55,600 nucleotides of DNA from the NCBI RefSeq assembly GCF_900106765.1, contig NZ_FNNG01000016.1:1-55600 (forward strand), written 5' to 3'. Both the position numbers and the translations under genes were made by a program. This document shows, one piece after another, positions 8,757 through 17,807 of this stretch. Source of the stretch: Tepidimicrobium xylanilyticum (lineage in GTDB: Bacteria > Bacillota > Clostridia > Tissierellales > Tepidimicrobiaceae). A model generated the notes under the pieces. The model had not been told where the DNA came from. It made no database searches and saw only the letters and a program-made list of their open reading frames with translations. Every line of letters begins with the position of its first letter. Within the stretch, counting starts at the first letter, position 1.

Positions 8757-8820
8757 ACAAGCACAATTATTCAAGTACTTGAAAGAAATACGAGCAAATA
8801 TATTCAAAAGGGGAGAAAGT

Positions 8821-9573
8821 ATGTTTGCAGAAGAACGTAGAATGAAGATTGCAGAAATTATTAATAGAGGGGATAGCGTTAAGGTATCTCAATTAGCTAA
8901 AAGGTTTAATGTATCAGAATCAACCATTAGGAGAGATTTAAATGAATTGGAGAAGCATGGGCTTATTCTTAGAACACATGGGGGAGCTGTATCTACAATC
9001 AGCAAATTGGAAGCTACTTTTGTAGAAAAGCAAGATAAATGTGCAGAGGAAAAAGAAAGAATAGGAAAAATTGCAGCAGAACAGATAAAAGATGGAGATA
9101 CTGTAATTTTGGATTCTGGAACTACTACCTTATACATATCCAAGTTTATTAAAGCTAAAAATATAATTGTCATAACAAACTCCATAGCATTAACTTATGA
9201 ATTGTCCAACAGAGATGATATTCAACTAATAAATACCGGGGGAATTATACGGAGTAATACAAAAGCTCAAGTAGGTTCTATTACTGAGAAGGTTATTAAG
9301 CAATTCAGGGTAGATAAAGTATTTTTGGGGGCAAATGGTATATCTTTAGAATTTGGAGTAACTACACCTACACTACAGGAAGCTGGGGTAAAACAAGCTA
9401 TGATTGATGTGGCAGATAAGGTTTATCTATTAGTTGATGAATCAAAATTTGGTAAGGTATATTTTTCATGGATATGTGATATTAAAGACATTGATTATAT
9501 AATAACCAACAAAAAAAGAAATGAAGAGGAAATGGAATATTTCCGGAATCTAGGGGTTAATTTATTGTATTAA
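8821..9573 (+). CDS. fruR: DeoR-family transcriptional regulator of fructose utilisation
   Basis: The 250-residue protein has an N-terminal winged HTH (residues about 1-57, VKVSQLAKRFNVSESTIRRD). The C-terminal sugar-phosphate sensor domain carries the family motifs ILDSGTTT and FLGANGIS. DeoR regulators of fru operons respond to fructose-1-phosphate or a related sugar phosphate. ATG 8821 is chosen because ggggagaaagt precedes it and the homologous start is MFAEERR; an upstream in-frame start at 8779 has no RBS. It is the first gene of the operon, 17 nt before fruK, and probably represses its own promoter at 8709. Confidence 0.9.
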   Translation: MFAEERRMKIAEIINRGDSVKVSQLAKRFNVSESTIRRDLNELEKHGLILRTHGGAVSTISKLEATFVEKQDKCAEEKERIGKIAAEQIKDGDTVILDSGTTTLYISKFIKAKNIIVITNSIALTYELSNRDDIQLINTGGIIRSNTKAQVGSITEKVIKQFRVDKVFLGANGISLEFGVTTPTLQEAGVKQAMIDVADKVYLLVDESKFGKVYFSWICDIKDIDYIITNKKRNEEEMEYFRNLGVNLLY

Positions 9574-9590
9574 GGATAAGGGAGGATAAT

Positions 9591-10520
9591 ATGATTTATA
9601 CTGTAACATTGAATCCAGCTATAGATAAGACAGTAGTAATAGATGAGTATCAGAGAGGCAAGGTAAATAGAAGCATAAATACAAGAAAAGACGTAGGCGG
9701 AAAAGGTATTAATGTATCTAAAGTATTGAAGGTACTTGGCATAGATAGTGTGTGCACAGGTATATTGGGAAATGAGAATTCTAACTTTTTTCTAAATTAT
9801 TTAGAGAGCTTAAATATTAAATCAGACTTTTATCTTGTATCAGGAGAAAATAGGACTAATATAAAGATAGTTGAAAAAAAACATAGAACTGTTACAGATA
9901 TTAATGATAAGGGTTTCATTGTTACTCATGAAGAATTGAAGAAATTTATTGACTATTTTCTATCGCTGGTAGACGAGAGGGATTTAGTAGTTTTATCTGG
10001 TAGTTTACCTGAAGGTATTAAAGATAGTATATATGGAGATTTAATCAATTTATTAAAAGGAAAATCTGTAAAGGTGATTTTAGATGCAGATAATAATTCT
10101 TTAATTGAAGGTGTAGAAGCTATTCCATATGCTATAAAACCAAATGTTTATGAGCTAAAAGGATTAGTGGATATAGATGAAAAAAATATAGGTTCTATAG
10201 TAAAAGCTGGTAGGGATTTGATAAACAAGGGAATAGAAAAAGTACTTATTTCTTCAGGCAGAGAGGGGGCAGTATATGTAACTGCTAAAAATATATATTT
10301 TTCTGAAGGGCTTGAAGTACCCATAGAAAGTACTGTTGGAGCAGGAGATGCCATGGTAGCTGGAATGGCTTATGGGATAGAGAATGGTTTATCAGACTAT
10401 GAAGTGTTTAAATTAGCAATAGCTTGTGGTACAGCTAAGGTTATGACAGCAGGTACAGAAATACCAGATATTGAGAGGATTAAAGAAATAACAAGTAAAA
10501 TAATTGTAAAACCTTTATGA
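9591..10520 (+). CDS. fruK: 1-phosphofructokinase
   Basis: This 309-residue PfkB-family kinase phosphorylates fructose-1-phosphate to fructose-1,6-bisphosphate. It has the N-terminal substrate signature (VTLNPAIDKTV, GGKGINVSKVL) and the C-terminal ATP and catalytic signature STVGAGDAMVAG, in which Asp is the family catalytic base. The length is typical. The start follows gggagg at good spacing. Its place between the regulator and the PTS genes fixes the substrate as fructose-1-phosphate rather than tagatose-6-phosphate. Confidence 0.93.
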   Translation: MIYTVTLNPAIDKTVVIDEYQRGKVNRSINTRKDVGGKGINVSKVLKVLGIDSVCTGILGNENSNFFLNYLESLNIKSDFYLVSGENRTNIKIVEKKHRTVTDINDKGFIVTHEELKKFIDYFLSLVDERDLVVLSGSLPEGIKDSIYGDLINLLKGKSVKVILDADNNSLIEGVEAIPYAIKPNVYELKGLVDIDEKNIGSIVKAGRDLINKGIEKVLISSGREGAVYVTAKNIYFSEGLEVPIESTVGAGDAMVAGMAYGIENGLSDYEVFKLAIACGTAKVMTAGTEIPDIERIKEITSKIIVKPL

Positions 10521-10535
10521 TAAAAGGAGGATACT

Positions 10536-10979
10536 ATGAATATTGAGAAATTGTTAACACCAGAGAGAATTTCATTTAACTTGGTAGGAAGAAGTAAAGA
10601 AGAGGCTATAGATGAATTGATCCAGATATTATATCAAGATGGTGTAATTAATAGCAAAGAGGATTTCAAACTGGCAGTTATGAAACGAGAAAAAGAGTTT
10701 TCTACTGGTATAGGTTATGGTATAGGTATACCTCATGGGAAGAGTAATGCTGTGTTAGAACCATCTATTGCTCTTGGAATAAGCAAAGAAGGTATAGAAT
10801 TTGATTCTATGGATGGCAAACCAGTTAATTTAGTATTTCTAATAGCTGTCCCATTTAAATCCGATGATGTTCATTTAAAAGTGTTGAGTTATATATCTAG
10901 AAAGCTTATGCATAGTCAAGTTAGGGAAAAGTTAATAAAAGCTCAAAACTATAATGATATAGTGCAAGCTTTTAAATAA
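10536..10979 (+). CDS. PTS fructose-specific EIIA component
   Basis: The 147-residue EIIA of the fructose-mannitol type carries the phosphorylated histidine in GIGIPHGKSNA (His67). It takes phosphate from HPr and passes it to the EIIB domain of the next gene. It is a separate polypeptide here, while many fru systems fuse IIA to IIBC. The start is behind aaaaggagg, 15 nt after fruK. Confidence 0.93.
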   Translation: MNIEKLLTPERISFNLVGRSKEEAIDELIQILYQDGVINSKEDFKLAVMKREKEFSTGIGYGIGIPHGKSNAVLEPSIALGISKEGIEFDSMDGKPVNLVFLIAVPFKSDDVHLKVLSYISRKLMHSQVREKLIKAQNYNDIVQAFK

Positions 10980-10997
10980 ATGAAAGGGGGATATAAA

Positions 10998-12362
10998 ATG
11001 AAACTATTAGCTGTAACTTCTTGTCCTACAGGGATAGCTCATACCTACATGGCTGCAGAGGCTTTACAAATGGCTGCCAAAGAGGCAGGTGTTGAAATCA
11101 AGGTAGAAACTCATGGTTCCATTGGTGTAGAAAATGAAATAACAGAAGAAGAAATTAGAAATGCACATGCGATTATAATTGCTGCAGATACTAAAATTGA
11201 CAAGACAAAATATGAAGGATTACCTATTGTAGAAGCTACAGTTCAGGATGCAATTAAGGATGCTAAAACCTTAATTGAGAAGGCTATAAGATTGGAAAAG
11301 GAAAAAGAAGATATTGAAAGGTCTTCTATCATTCACGAAGGAAGAACACAGAGTAAAAAGGGACCTTATCAACATTTAATGACAGGAGTATCTTATATGA
11401 TACCTTTTGTTGTAGCAGGCGGTATTTTAATAGCCTTATCTTTCGCTTTTGGAATACATGCAAGTGAAAATGAAGGGTCTTTGGCGTGGGCATTAAACAC
11501 CGTAGGTGGAGGAGCAGCTTTTGCACTTATGATCCCAATATTATCTGGATTCATAGCTTATTCAATAGCTGATAGACCTGGGATAGTACCAGGAATGATA
11601 GGAGGAATGCTATCAAGCCAAATAGGTGCAGGTTTTCTTGGCGGAATTGTATCAGGATTTTTAGCTGGATATATTATAGTTTTACTAAAAAAATGGATAA
11701 AGTTACCTAAAACTATGGAAGGGCTTATGCCTGTACTAGTTTTACCTTTGTTATCATCATTAATGGTAGGTCTGTTGATGATATATGTAATTGGAACTCC
11801 AGTTGCTGCAATGAATGAAGGATTAACAAACTGGTTAGACAATCTTCAAGAAGGTAGTGCAATTATACTTGGACTTGTTCTTGGTTTTATGATGGCATTT
11901 GATATGGGAGGTCCTATTAATAAAGCTGCGTATACTTTTGGAGTAGGGACTATTGCAGCTGGGCAATCGTCTTCCGTTATGGCTGCAGTAATGGCTGCGG
12001 GGATGACACCTGCTATAGGTATTGGGATTGCAACTATATTGTATAAAAAGAAGTTTACCAGTGAAGAAATAGAAGCTGGAAAAGCTTCGTTGATATTAGG
12101 AATTTCTTTTATAACTGAAGGTGCTATCCCCTTTGCGGCTGCAGATCCTATAAGAGTAATACCTTCATTAATGGTGGGTTCTGGGGTAGCAGGGGCTTTG
12201 ACTATGCTTTTTAAGGTTAAGCTTGCTGTACCCCATGGGGGAATCTTTGTACTTCCAATACCAAATGCTGTTGAAGGAGTGTTATTGTATGCTCTAAGCA
12301 TATTAATAGGGTCTTTAATTACAGCAATTATGGTAGGAAATTTGAAAAAGCCAATTGAGTAA
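10998..12362 (+). CDS. fruA: PTS fructose-specific EIIBC component
   Basis: This 454-residue fusion has an N-terminal EIIB domain (about 1-100) with phosphocysteine Cys9 in VTSCPTGIAHT. A charged linker (residues 93-125) leads to a membrane EIIC domain with about ten hydrophobic segments and the FITEGAIPFAAADP signature. It imports fructose as fructose-1-phosphate. The chosen ATG 10998 has aaaggggg 8 nt upstream; the earlier in-frame ATG at 10980 overlaps the previous stop and would add residues before the conserved start. It is the last gene of the operon and is followed by a terminator. Confidence 0.93.
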   Translation: MKLLAVTSCPTGIAHTYMAAEALQMAAKEAGVEIKVETHGSIGVENEITEEEIRNAHAIIIAADTKIDKTKYEGLPIVEATVQDAIKDAKTLIEKAIRLEKEKEDIERSSIIHEGRTQSKKGPYQHLMTGVSYMIPFVVAGGILIALSFAFGIHASENEGSLAWALNTVGGGAAFALMIPILSGFIAYSIADRPGIVPGMIGGMLSSQIGAGFLGGIVSGFLAGYIIVLLKKWIKLPKTMEGLMPVLVLPLLSSLMVGLLMIYVIGTPVAAMNEGLTNWLDNLQEGSAIILGLVLGFMMAFDMGGPINKAAYTFGVGTIAAGQSSSVMAAVMAAGMTPAIGIGIATILYKKKFTSEEIEAGKASLILGISFITEGAIPFAAADPIRVIPSLMVGSGVAGALTMLFKVKLAVPHGGIFVLPIPNAVEGVLLYALSILIGSLITAIMVGNLKKPIE

Positions 12363-12364
12363 AA

Positions 12365-12400
12365 AACAACCTCTGGATTAATCCAGGGGTTGTTTATTTA
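12365..12400 (+). terminator. Terminator of the fru operon
   Basis: The stem AACAACCTCTGG / CCAGGGGTTGTT with a 6-nt loop precedes a T-rich tail. The rest of the interval to 12669 is very AT-rich spacer; it contains an isolated TTGACA at 12545 but no convincing -10 partner. Confidence 0.8.
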
Positions 12401-12669
12401 ATGACATTTTGACAATTATCACATATTTGAATGTTTATTAGATGAAAAAATGATCTAAATAAAATTAAAATAAAAATATTTTCCATTTTAAAGAAATGAA
12501 ATATTGGAAAATATAATAAAAAGGCGGAAATAATTATTATATAGTTGACATTTTATTACAAATTAATTGGAGTGTGATTAATAAAATATTTTATAATAAT
12601 AACCTTATTATAAAAAATAAAGCTAGTTTTTTATGGCAAAATAATAAAAATGAGGGGAGGATTTATTTA

Positions 12670-13701
12670 TTGAAAGAGCAATTGCAAAAAATATTATCTA
12701 TAATGGTTATGTTATTAATAGTGATGCCAACTTTTGTACTTGCAGATGACTTAAATGAAGCCATGGTAAATATCTATTTTGAAAATGAAGATGGAAATAT
12801 GGTTTATTCGAATTATGAGAATGCGGTCAAAAGTTCTATGGAAAGTGTACATATTTTATATGATGCAATAAGGTATTACATAGGAATAGCTGCAAAAATG
12901 GGGAAAGATGTATATATAGAAACTAATAGGGGGGAAATATTAGACTATAAACTTGCTATATCTGATAATTTGTTTAAGCTAAGAGACATTTTAGGTAAGG
13001 AAAAGTATAAAGTTAATAGAAAGGTTAAATATACTCATGAACTCAAGGTGGTTAATGGAGTAGCAGTAATAGTACCAATACCAGTAAGTGATCTAATATC
13101 CCAAAACTACTCTAATGAAGACAGTTGGAAGGACTACAGATCAGGTATTAAGAGGTCAAAAGAACCTGAAATTAAAGAATCAGTTGATATAGTAAAAATT
13201 GCTGAGGTGGGTAGTATTATTGTTGAAATTGGTACAAGCTTAGAAGAGGTTATTAATTTATTACCCAAAGCTACTACAATACTAGATAGTAAGGGGAATA
13301 TTCACCAAGTAAATTTAAAATGGAATGTAATAAATTATAACGAATTTAAATTAGGAGATTATAAGGCAATTGGAACATTTATATTACCAGATGGAATTGA
13401 AAACAATAGAAAATTGGAGTTAAAAGTGGAAACTATGATTAGAGTGATTGAACAGTTAGTTATAAATTGGCCAGAGGAAGTTGAAAATGTATATATGATA
13501 AAAAGTGAAGTTACCCAAAATTGTTATATTAATATAAAGATTAAGGATGAATATGTAAAAGATGTAGTAGGAGTTTATTTAAATGGCATATTAACAAATC
13601 AAATTGAAGGGGAACTATCCTTATGGAGGATTAGAGTAGAAGAGGGAACTGAAGTAGAGAATTTGAAAGGTAGAATTTATGTTGTGCTTAGAAATCTATG
13701 A
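12670..13701 (+). CDS. Secreted protein with a bacterial Ig-like (Big_4-type) domain
   Basis: The TTG start at 12670 follows ggggagg by 8 nt and opens a clear signal peptide (KEQLQK, then a hydrophobic stretch ending VLA before DD). The upstream in-frame extension to 12574 would bury that signal peptide and is rejected. The mature 320 residues include, around residues 185-255, a repeat-like segment (IGTSLEEVINLLPKATTI through VNLKWNV) that matches the pattern of Ig-like domains of the Big_4 type. The remaining regions are not recognised. It carries no cell-wall sorting motif, so it is probably exported and released or bound noncovalently. It is a single-gene unit with its own terminator. Confidence 0.6.
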   Translation: MKEQLQKILSIMVMLLIVMPTFVLADDLNEAMVNIYFENEDGNMVYSNYENAVKSSMESVHILYDAIRYYIGIAAKMGKDVYIETNRGEILDYKLAISDNLFKLRDILGKEKYKVNRKVKYTHELKVVNGVAVIVPIPVSDLISQNYSNEDSWKDYRSGIKRSKEPEIKESVDIVKIAEVGSIIVEIGTSLEEVINLLPKATTILDSKGNIHQVNLKWNVINYNEFKLGDYKAIGTFILPDGIENNRKLELKVETMIRVIEQLVINWPEEVENVYMIKSEVTQNCYINIKIKDEYVKDVVGVYLNGILTNQIEGELSLWRIRVEEGTEVENLKGRIYVVLRNL

Positions 13702-13736
13702 CGATGACTTTTAACAATTATTCATTAGCTGGAAAT

Positions 13737-13767
13737 AAAAGGCTTCTGCGATAATCAGAGGCCTTTT
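13737..13767 (+). terminator. Terminator after the Ig-like protein gene
   Basis: The stem AAAAGGCTTCTG / CAGAGGCCTTTT has a single wobble pair and a 7-nt loop, and ends in TTTT. Confidence 0.7.
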
Positions 13768-13884
13768 GTGCGTTATAATAATTTTCTTTGGTTAATATAT
13801 TGATATTTTGGGTATTTTACAAGTATAATTATATTTACTATGGTTTTTAAAGTGATATAAATACTTTGTAAAGGAGGGTATAAT

Positions 13885-15786
13885 GTGTTAGCAGTAGATG
13901 GAGATATTTTTGCTTTTATAAAACCATCCCTAGATGCTCATACCCTAGGTATTAATTCAGCTGCTGAACTATTGCGTGAATGTGGGTATACAGTACTTAT
14001 TGCAGGTGAAGATATTGCGGAGGCAATGAACAATATAAAATATGAGGTCAATCAAGAAAAGGTGCTCGATTGGATTAATAAAAACAATGTAACACGGATA
14101 GGCTTAAGTTATAGGCTAGATCAAGATGAAGCAGTGAATATGGTAGGCTATTTTATGAATGCCCTCAAGAGTAAGGAGATGTTATCATATCAAGAAGGTC
14201 AGATTAAGACAATTTTTTTTGCAGGCTTACCAAAGACTTGTGAGATAATAGAGAGAGAATATAAAGGATTCATTAAAACCTTTATTGGTGGAGAAACGGT
14301 TAAAGAATCTTTAGCTAAAATGGGAGTTCCTGAGGCAAGAATTCCAAGAGACATTATTGAAGGAAGTTTATATGACGATCTTAGAATGGAATTCGGCAAA
14401 GATATAATAAACTCACAATCTTATCAAGGGTTTAAGCCTGTTAATCGCGCTACATATGACGAATATGGAACTTCAAAGGATACCGTAGTAAAAAGGCTAA
14501 ACTCTAATATTAGTAAACCTTTTATTCCTCTAATGCGTGCTCATGTTGGCCCATATTCTTCCTCAAAAGATAGGATGGAATCAGTTAAGGAGTTCATATC
14601 TTGGGCGAAATACTTAGCTAAAACTGAATACTTAGATATTCTATCCATTGGTACTTCCCAACTTTCCCAGTCCAATTTTGGTGAAGACTGGGGAGATAAG
14701 CCGAATGGAGGAGGTGTTCCCATCAATTCACTTGAAGAGTATAGAATGATCTGGGAGGCATCTCGACCTTTATTATTGAGAACTTATGCAGGAACTAAAA
14801 ATATCCCCCAATTGGCTAGAATATATGAGGAAACCATAAATATATGTTGGCACGCCTTATCTTTGTGGTGGTTTAATAAATTAGATGGAAGGGGGCCTTA
14901 TGATTTATATACCAATTTACAACAACATGTTGAAACTTTAGAATTTATAGCTGAAACTAATAAACCTTTTGAGCCAAATATACCTCACCACTTTGCGTTC
15001 AGAGGAGCAGATGATGTAACTTACATTGTATCTGCCTATTTAGCTGCGAAACTTGCTAAGAAAATAGGAGTTAAAACTTTGATATTACAGAATATGCTAA
15101 ATACTCCAAGGTACACTTGGGGAATTCAGGATTTGGCTAAGTCAAGAGCTATGCTGACTTTAGTTAAAAGTTTAGAAGATTCAAATTTCAGAGTGATATT
15201 ACAACCAAGAGCGGGTTTAGACTATTTTAAACCGAATTTAGATGAAGCTAAGATGCAATTAGCTGCAGTAACTGCCTTAATGGATGATATAGAACCTTTG
15301 GATGAAACAAGTCCGCCAATTATCCATGTAGTTAGTTATTCTGAAGCTTCTCATTTGGCAACTCCAGATGTTATCAATGAAAGTATAAAAATTACTCAAT
15401 ATTCATTACAAAAATATAGAGAGTTAAGAAGCAAAGGGAAAATAGAGGATATGAGCAAAAATAGGGATGTTGAAGAACGAATGTTAGAGCTGTTAGATTC
15501 TGCTAAAACTATTATATCTGGAATTGAAAGCCATGTAGAAAACCCATATTCAGCAGAGGGATTCTATAAGATTTTTGCTGCTGGATTTTTACCTGTTCCA
15601 TATTTGTGGGGAGAATTAGATGAGTTTAAATATGCAAAATCTTGGAAGACAAAACCTATTAAGGGTAGCGTGAAGATTGTAGATGAAAATAATAAGATTG
15701 TAAAAGCGGAAAAAGTAGTGAATTATGCAAGGAACAATTTAAAAGAGGTGGAATACATTTTAAATCAAAAAATGAAAATTAATTAG
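13885..15786 (+). CDS. Cobalamin-binding, glutamate-mutase-like protein of unknown substrate
   Basis: The 633-residue protein begins with a Rossmann-type B12-binding domain carrying DAHTLG (Asp17, His19, Gly22). This fits the D-x-H-x-x-G motif that supplies the lower axial histidine in base-off cobalamin enzymes. A long C-terminal region (about 200-560) resembles a TIM-barrel mutase domain, with PNGGGVPINS and VILQPRAGLDYF reminiscent of the E subunit of glutamate mutase (weak similarity judged by eye). Fusion of a B12 domain in front of such a barrel on one chain is unlike the usual two-subunit glutamate mutase. The start is GTG 13885 behind aaaggaggg; the overlapping ATG is closed at once. 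It stands alone, with no MutS- or reactivase-like neighbour. The reaction is not known to me. Confidence 0.6.
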   Translation: MLAVDGDIFAFIKPSLDAHTLGINSAAELLRECGYTVLIAGEDIAEAMNNIKYEVNQEKVLDWINKNNVTRIGLSYRLDQDEAVNMVGYFMNALKSKEMLSYQEGQIKTIFFAGLPKTCEIIEREYKGFIKTFIGGETVKESLAKMGVPEARIPRDIIEGSLYDDLRMEFGKDIINSQSYQGFKPVNRATYDEYGTSKDTVVKRLNSNISKPFIPLMRAHVGPYSSSKDRMESVKEFISWAKYLAKTEYLDILSIGTSQLSQSNFGEDWGDKPNGGGVPINSLEEYRMIWEASRPLLLRTYAGTKNIPQLARIYEETINICWHALSLWWFNKLDGRGPYDLYTNLQQHVETLEFIAETNKPFEPNIPHHFAFRGADDVTYIVSAYLAAKLAKKIGVKTLILQNMLNTPRYTWGIQDLAKSRAMLTLVKSLEDSNFRVILQPRAGLDYFKPNLDEAKMQLAAVTALMDDIEPLDETSPPIIHVVSYSEASHLATPDVINESIKITQYSLQKYRELRSKGKIEDMSKNRDVEERMLELLDSAKTIISGIESHVENPYSAEGFYKIFAAGFLPVPYLWGELDEFKYAKSWKTKPIKGSVKIVDENNKIVKAEKVVNYARNNLKEVEYILNQKMKIN

Positions 15787-15799
15787 ATTAATATTGTAT

Positions 15800-15831
15800 A
15801 ACCGGTAGTATAAACTATCGGTTTCTTTTTT
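15800..15831 (+). terminator. Terminator after the B12 protein gene
   Basis: The stem AACCGGTAGT / ACTATCGGTT (one wobble) is followed by a T-run. The spacer 15832-16047 is AT-rich with no feature I can support. Confidence 0.8.
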
Positions 15832-16050
15832 GATGAGGGATTATTTTTATCAAGAATATTAACATAAGTTAAGAATTGCATCATTAAATGTGAAAAAAGT
15901 TTTATTTATATTTTGTAATATTGATATATCATAGTATATGAATGATGAATAGATTTTAGAAAAGTTATATAGCAAGATTTTGTATTAAAAGGTAGGGAAA
16001 AAGCTATATATGTTTTAAATTAGAGGCAGAGTTCAATAATAATAATTGAT

Positions 16051-16760
16051 TTGATTGAAGTGAAGTCTTCTATTACAGTTAAAGGGTTTGCAACTAGATG
16101 TAATGTTAGTATTAGAACTATAATAGAGGTAGTAGAAAGTTGGTTGAAAGAAGAAAATATTGCCTTTTATAAAAAATCTGGAATGGGTATGTGGTTTGAT
16201 GTAGATAACGAGGAAAAGGAATTAATAGAATGATATGAATATTGAAGCTATAAAACATGCTATAAAAATGAGTAAGAAAGTATATGATTTTTGGATACCA
16301 GATAGTTCCTATATTTCATTGCTAATACATATTGCTATTGGCATAGATATGCTATTAAATAATCAAGAAATAGAATTACCTATAGAGGAATTAAAACTGC
16401 TTCAAACATATAAAGAGTATGTGTTAGCGAAAGAAATAGCAATAAATCCTGAAAAATATATAACGTCTCAATTTCAGAAGCTGAGGTAGCAAATATTACA
16501 TTTCATCTTATACCAGCAAATTTAAAGCCTAATTATTTTCACGGAGTAAATATGTATGACATAAAAAACAAGCTTTTTACAGCCACAGATGAAATGATGA
16601 GTTATATAAGTATTAGATTAAATCTTTCTCAAGAAAGTTTCAATAGTTTAAAATCAGATCTTTTATCGTACTTAAAACTTACTATCAAAACTATGGAGTT
16701 AAACATTGAAAATACAAATCCCTTATTAGATAAAATAAAATTACGAGTTTTATTATGATT
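16051..16760 (+). pseudogene. BglG/PRD-type transcriptional regulator, broken
   Basis: The first open piece (16051-16233) is an HTH of the Mga/BglG type (ATRCNVSIRTI, then KKSGMGMWFDV). A second piece (16235-16489) matches the first PRD domain (SSYISLLIHIAIGIDML, ELKLLQTYKEYVLAKEIA). After another frame change ISEAEVANITFHLI and a second PRD-like piece follow to about 16757 (NPLLDKIKLR). In this family PRD domains are phosphorylated by the PTS and control sugar genes. The N-terminal half, the linkers and the EIIA/EIIB-like tails are missing or scrambled. It cannot make a full regulator. It lies far from the fru genes, and its former target is unknown. Confidence 0.7.
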
Positions 16761-16804
16761 TAGCTGAAATTGGTATGAATACAAAAAAGTATAATAAGAT
16801 GTCT

Positions 16805-17122
16805 TGAAAATGGTAGGAATAATATATTTACTAGGAATCACTATGCTAGTATGGAAGTTATATACATCGACTCTAGGCCTTTAGGTCAAGAGGATGAGAA
16901 AAAAATATTGATGAATTAGCAAATTTAAAATAGGAAGAAAGAATTATGTATATAGTGCTGCTATTGACAAAAAGACAGATCTTACAGATTTGAATGTAGC
17001 CAAAAAAATTATATGAAGAGTTAAAATACGTTTTAGTTGATGAAATCAATAATCCAGTTATAGATAATATTAAATTAGATTATTATGGAAATATTTTAAA
17101 TGAAACTAACTTATCGTTATAA
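16805..17122 (+). pseudogene. Unrecognised, frame-disrupted coding remnant
   Basis: Translations in several frames give short protein-like stretches: NHYASMEVIYIDSRPLGQ near 16830, NYVYSAAIDKKTDLTDLN near 16945, and EELKYVLVDEINNPVIDN near 17015. They end at a TAA near 17120. At least three frame changes or stops separate them. Composition is protein-like but I do not recognise the family. Confidence 0.35.
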
Positions 17123-17151
17123 TGTGAAATATTTTTGTAATTAAAAAATCC

Positions 17152-17180
17152 TTGACAAATATTTAAATCCTATGTATTAT
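17152..17180 (+). promoter_or_regulatory. Promoter of the tandem T-box / ABC transporter operon
   Basis: TTGACA (17152-17157) and TATTAT (17175-17180) are separated by exactly 17 nt, directly before the first T-box leader. Confidence 0.75.
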
Positions 17181-17186
17181 ATTTTA

Positions 17187-17458
17187 TAATATATAAAACA
17201 GAAAAAATTGAGGATGCAAAGGAGTAGTTATGTTGAGTACATCCTACAGAGAAACTGGGTTAGGTGAGAGCCAGTAGATGGAAAGCATAACGAAAAGAGT
17301 TGCTGAAATGGATAGGACAAAGCCTTTGATAAATTTAAGGTGAGTATCTTATCCCGCATTTAAAGCGTTATTTGATTTGAGCTGTGTTTTACTAGTAAAA
17401 CACAATTAGAGTGGTACCGCGGGCATATACTCGTCTCTAGCTATGAGACGAGTTTTTT
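17187..17458 (+). promoter_or_regulatory. T-box riboswitch 1 with its own terminator
   Basis: Stem I contains the S-turn strand AGTA, the conserved acagagaaactggg / gagagccagt arm, and a 3' GAA. The T-box AGAGTGGTACCGCGGGC lies at 17408-17424. The terminator stem ACTCGTCTC / GAGACGAGT with T-run ends at 17458; pairing of the T-box with uncharged tRNA would favour the antiterminator. The triplet directly after GAA is AGC (Ser), followed by A. That reading is tentative because helix I can also pair over it. No gene lies between this leader and the next T-box. Confidence 0.85.
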
Positions 17459-17524
17459 AATGATAATCTGAATATAATGAGCGTTCATTTAACTTGTAAT
17501 AATGTTTAAAATTTAATATTTAAA

Positions 17525-17775
17525 GTCTATGATGCAGAGAGTAGCCATATTAGTAGATTTTACAGAGAAACTGGGTTAGGTGAGAGCCAGTGAATTGAAA
17601 ATATGGTGAAAAGAGCTGTTGAGACAAATAGGACAAAGCCTTTGGTAAATTTAAGGTGAGTATCTTATTTCGCATTTAAAGCGTTATTTGAATTGAGCTG
17701 GGTTTTGTAATAAAACCAATTAGAGTGGTAACGCGGGTAATCTCGTCTCTAATATAATTGGAGACGAGATTTTTT
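17525..17775 (+). promoter_or_regulatory. T-box riboswitch 2, in series with the first
   Basis: A second complete leader shares a 30-nt identical segment of stem I and the taaggtgagtatcttat region with leader 1. Its T-box reads AGAGTGGTAACGCGGGT (17722-17738), and the terminator stem AATCTCGTCTC / GAGACGAGATT precedes a T-run. The triplet after GAA is AAT (Asn) with A following, again tentative. It is 32 nt upstream of the transporter ATG. The two leaders look like a tandem duplication that has since diverged in the specifier region. Confidence 0.85.
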
Positions 17776-17807
17776 AATTAATAAAATAATCTAGAGAGGT
17801 GTTGAAA

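Noticed and set aside
1220-8800. CRISPR repeat array near the cas genes
   Set aside because: I looked for regularly spaced 28-37-nt repeats and saw none anywhere in this stretch.
11846-12301. 151-residue minus-strand frame
   Set aside because: It lies wholly opposite the EIIC-coding region and mirrors its codon pattern.
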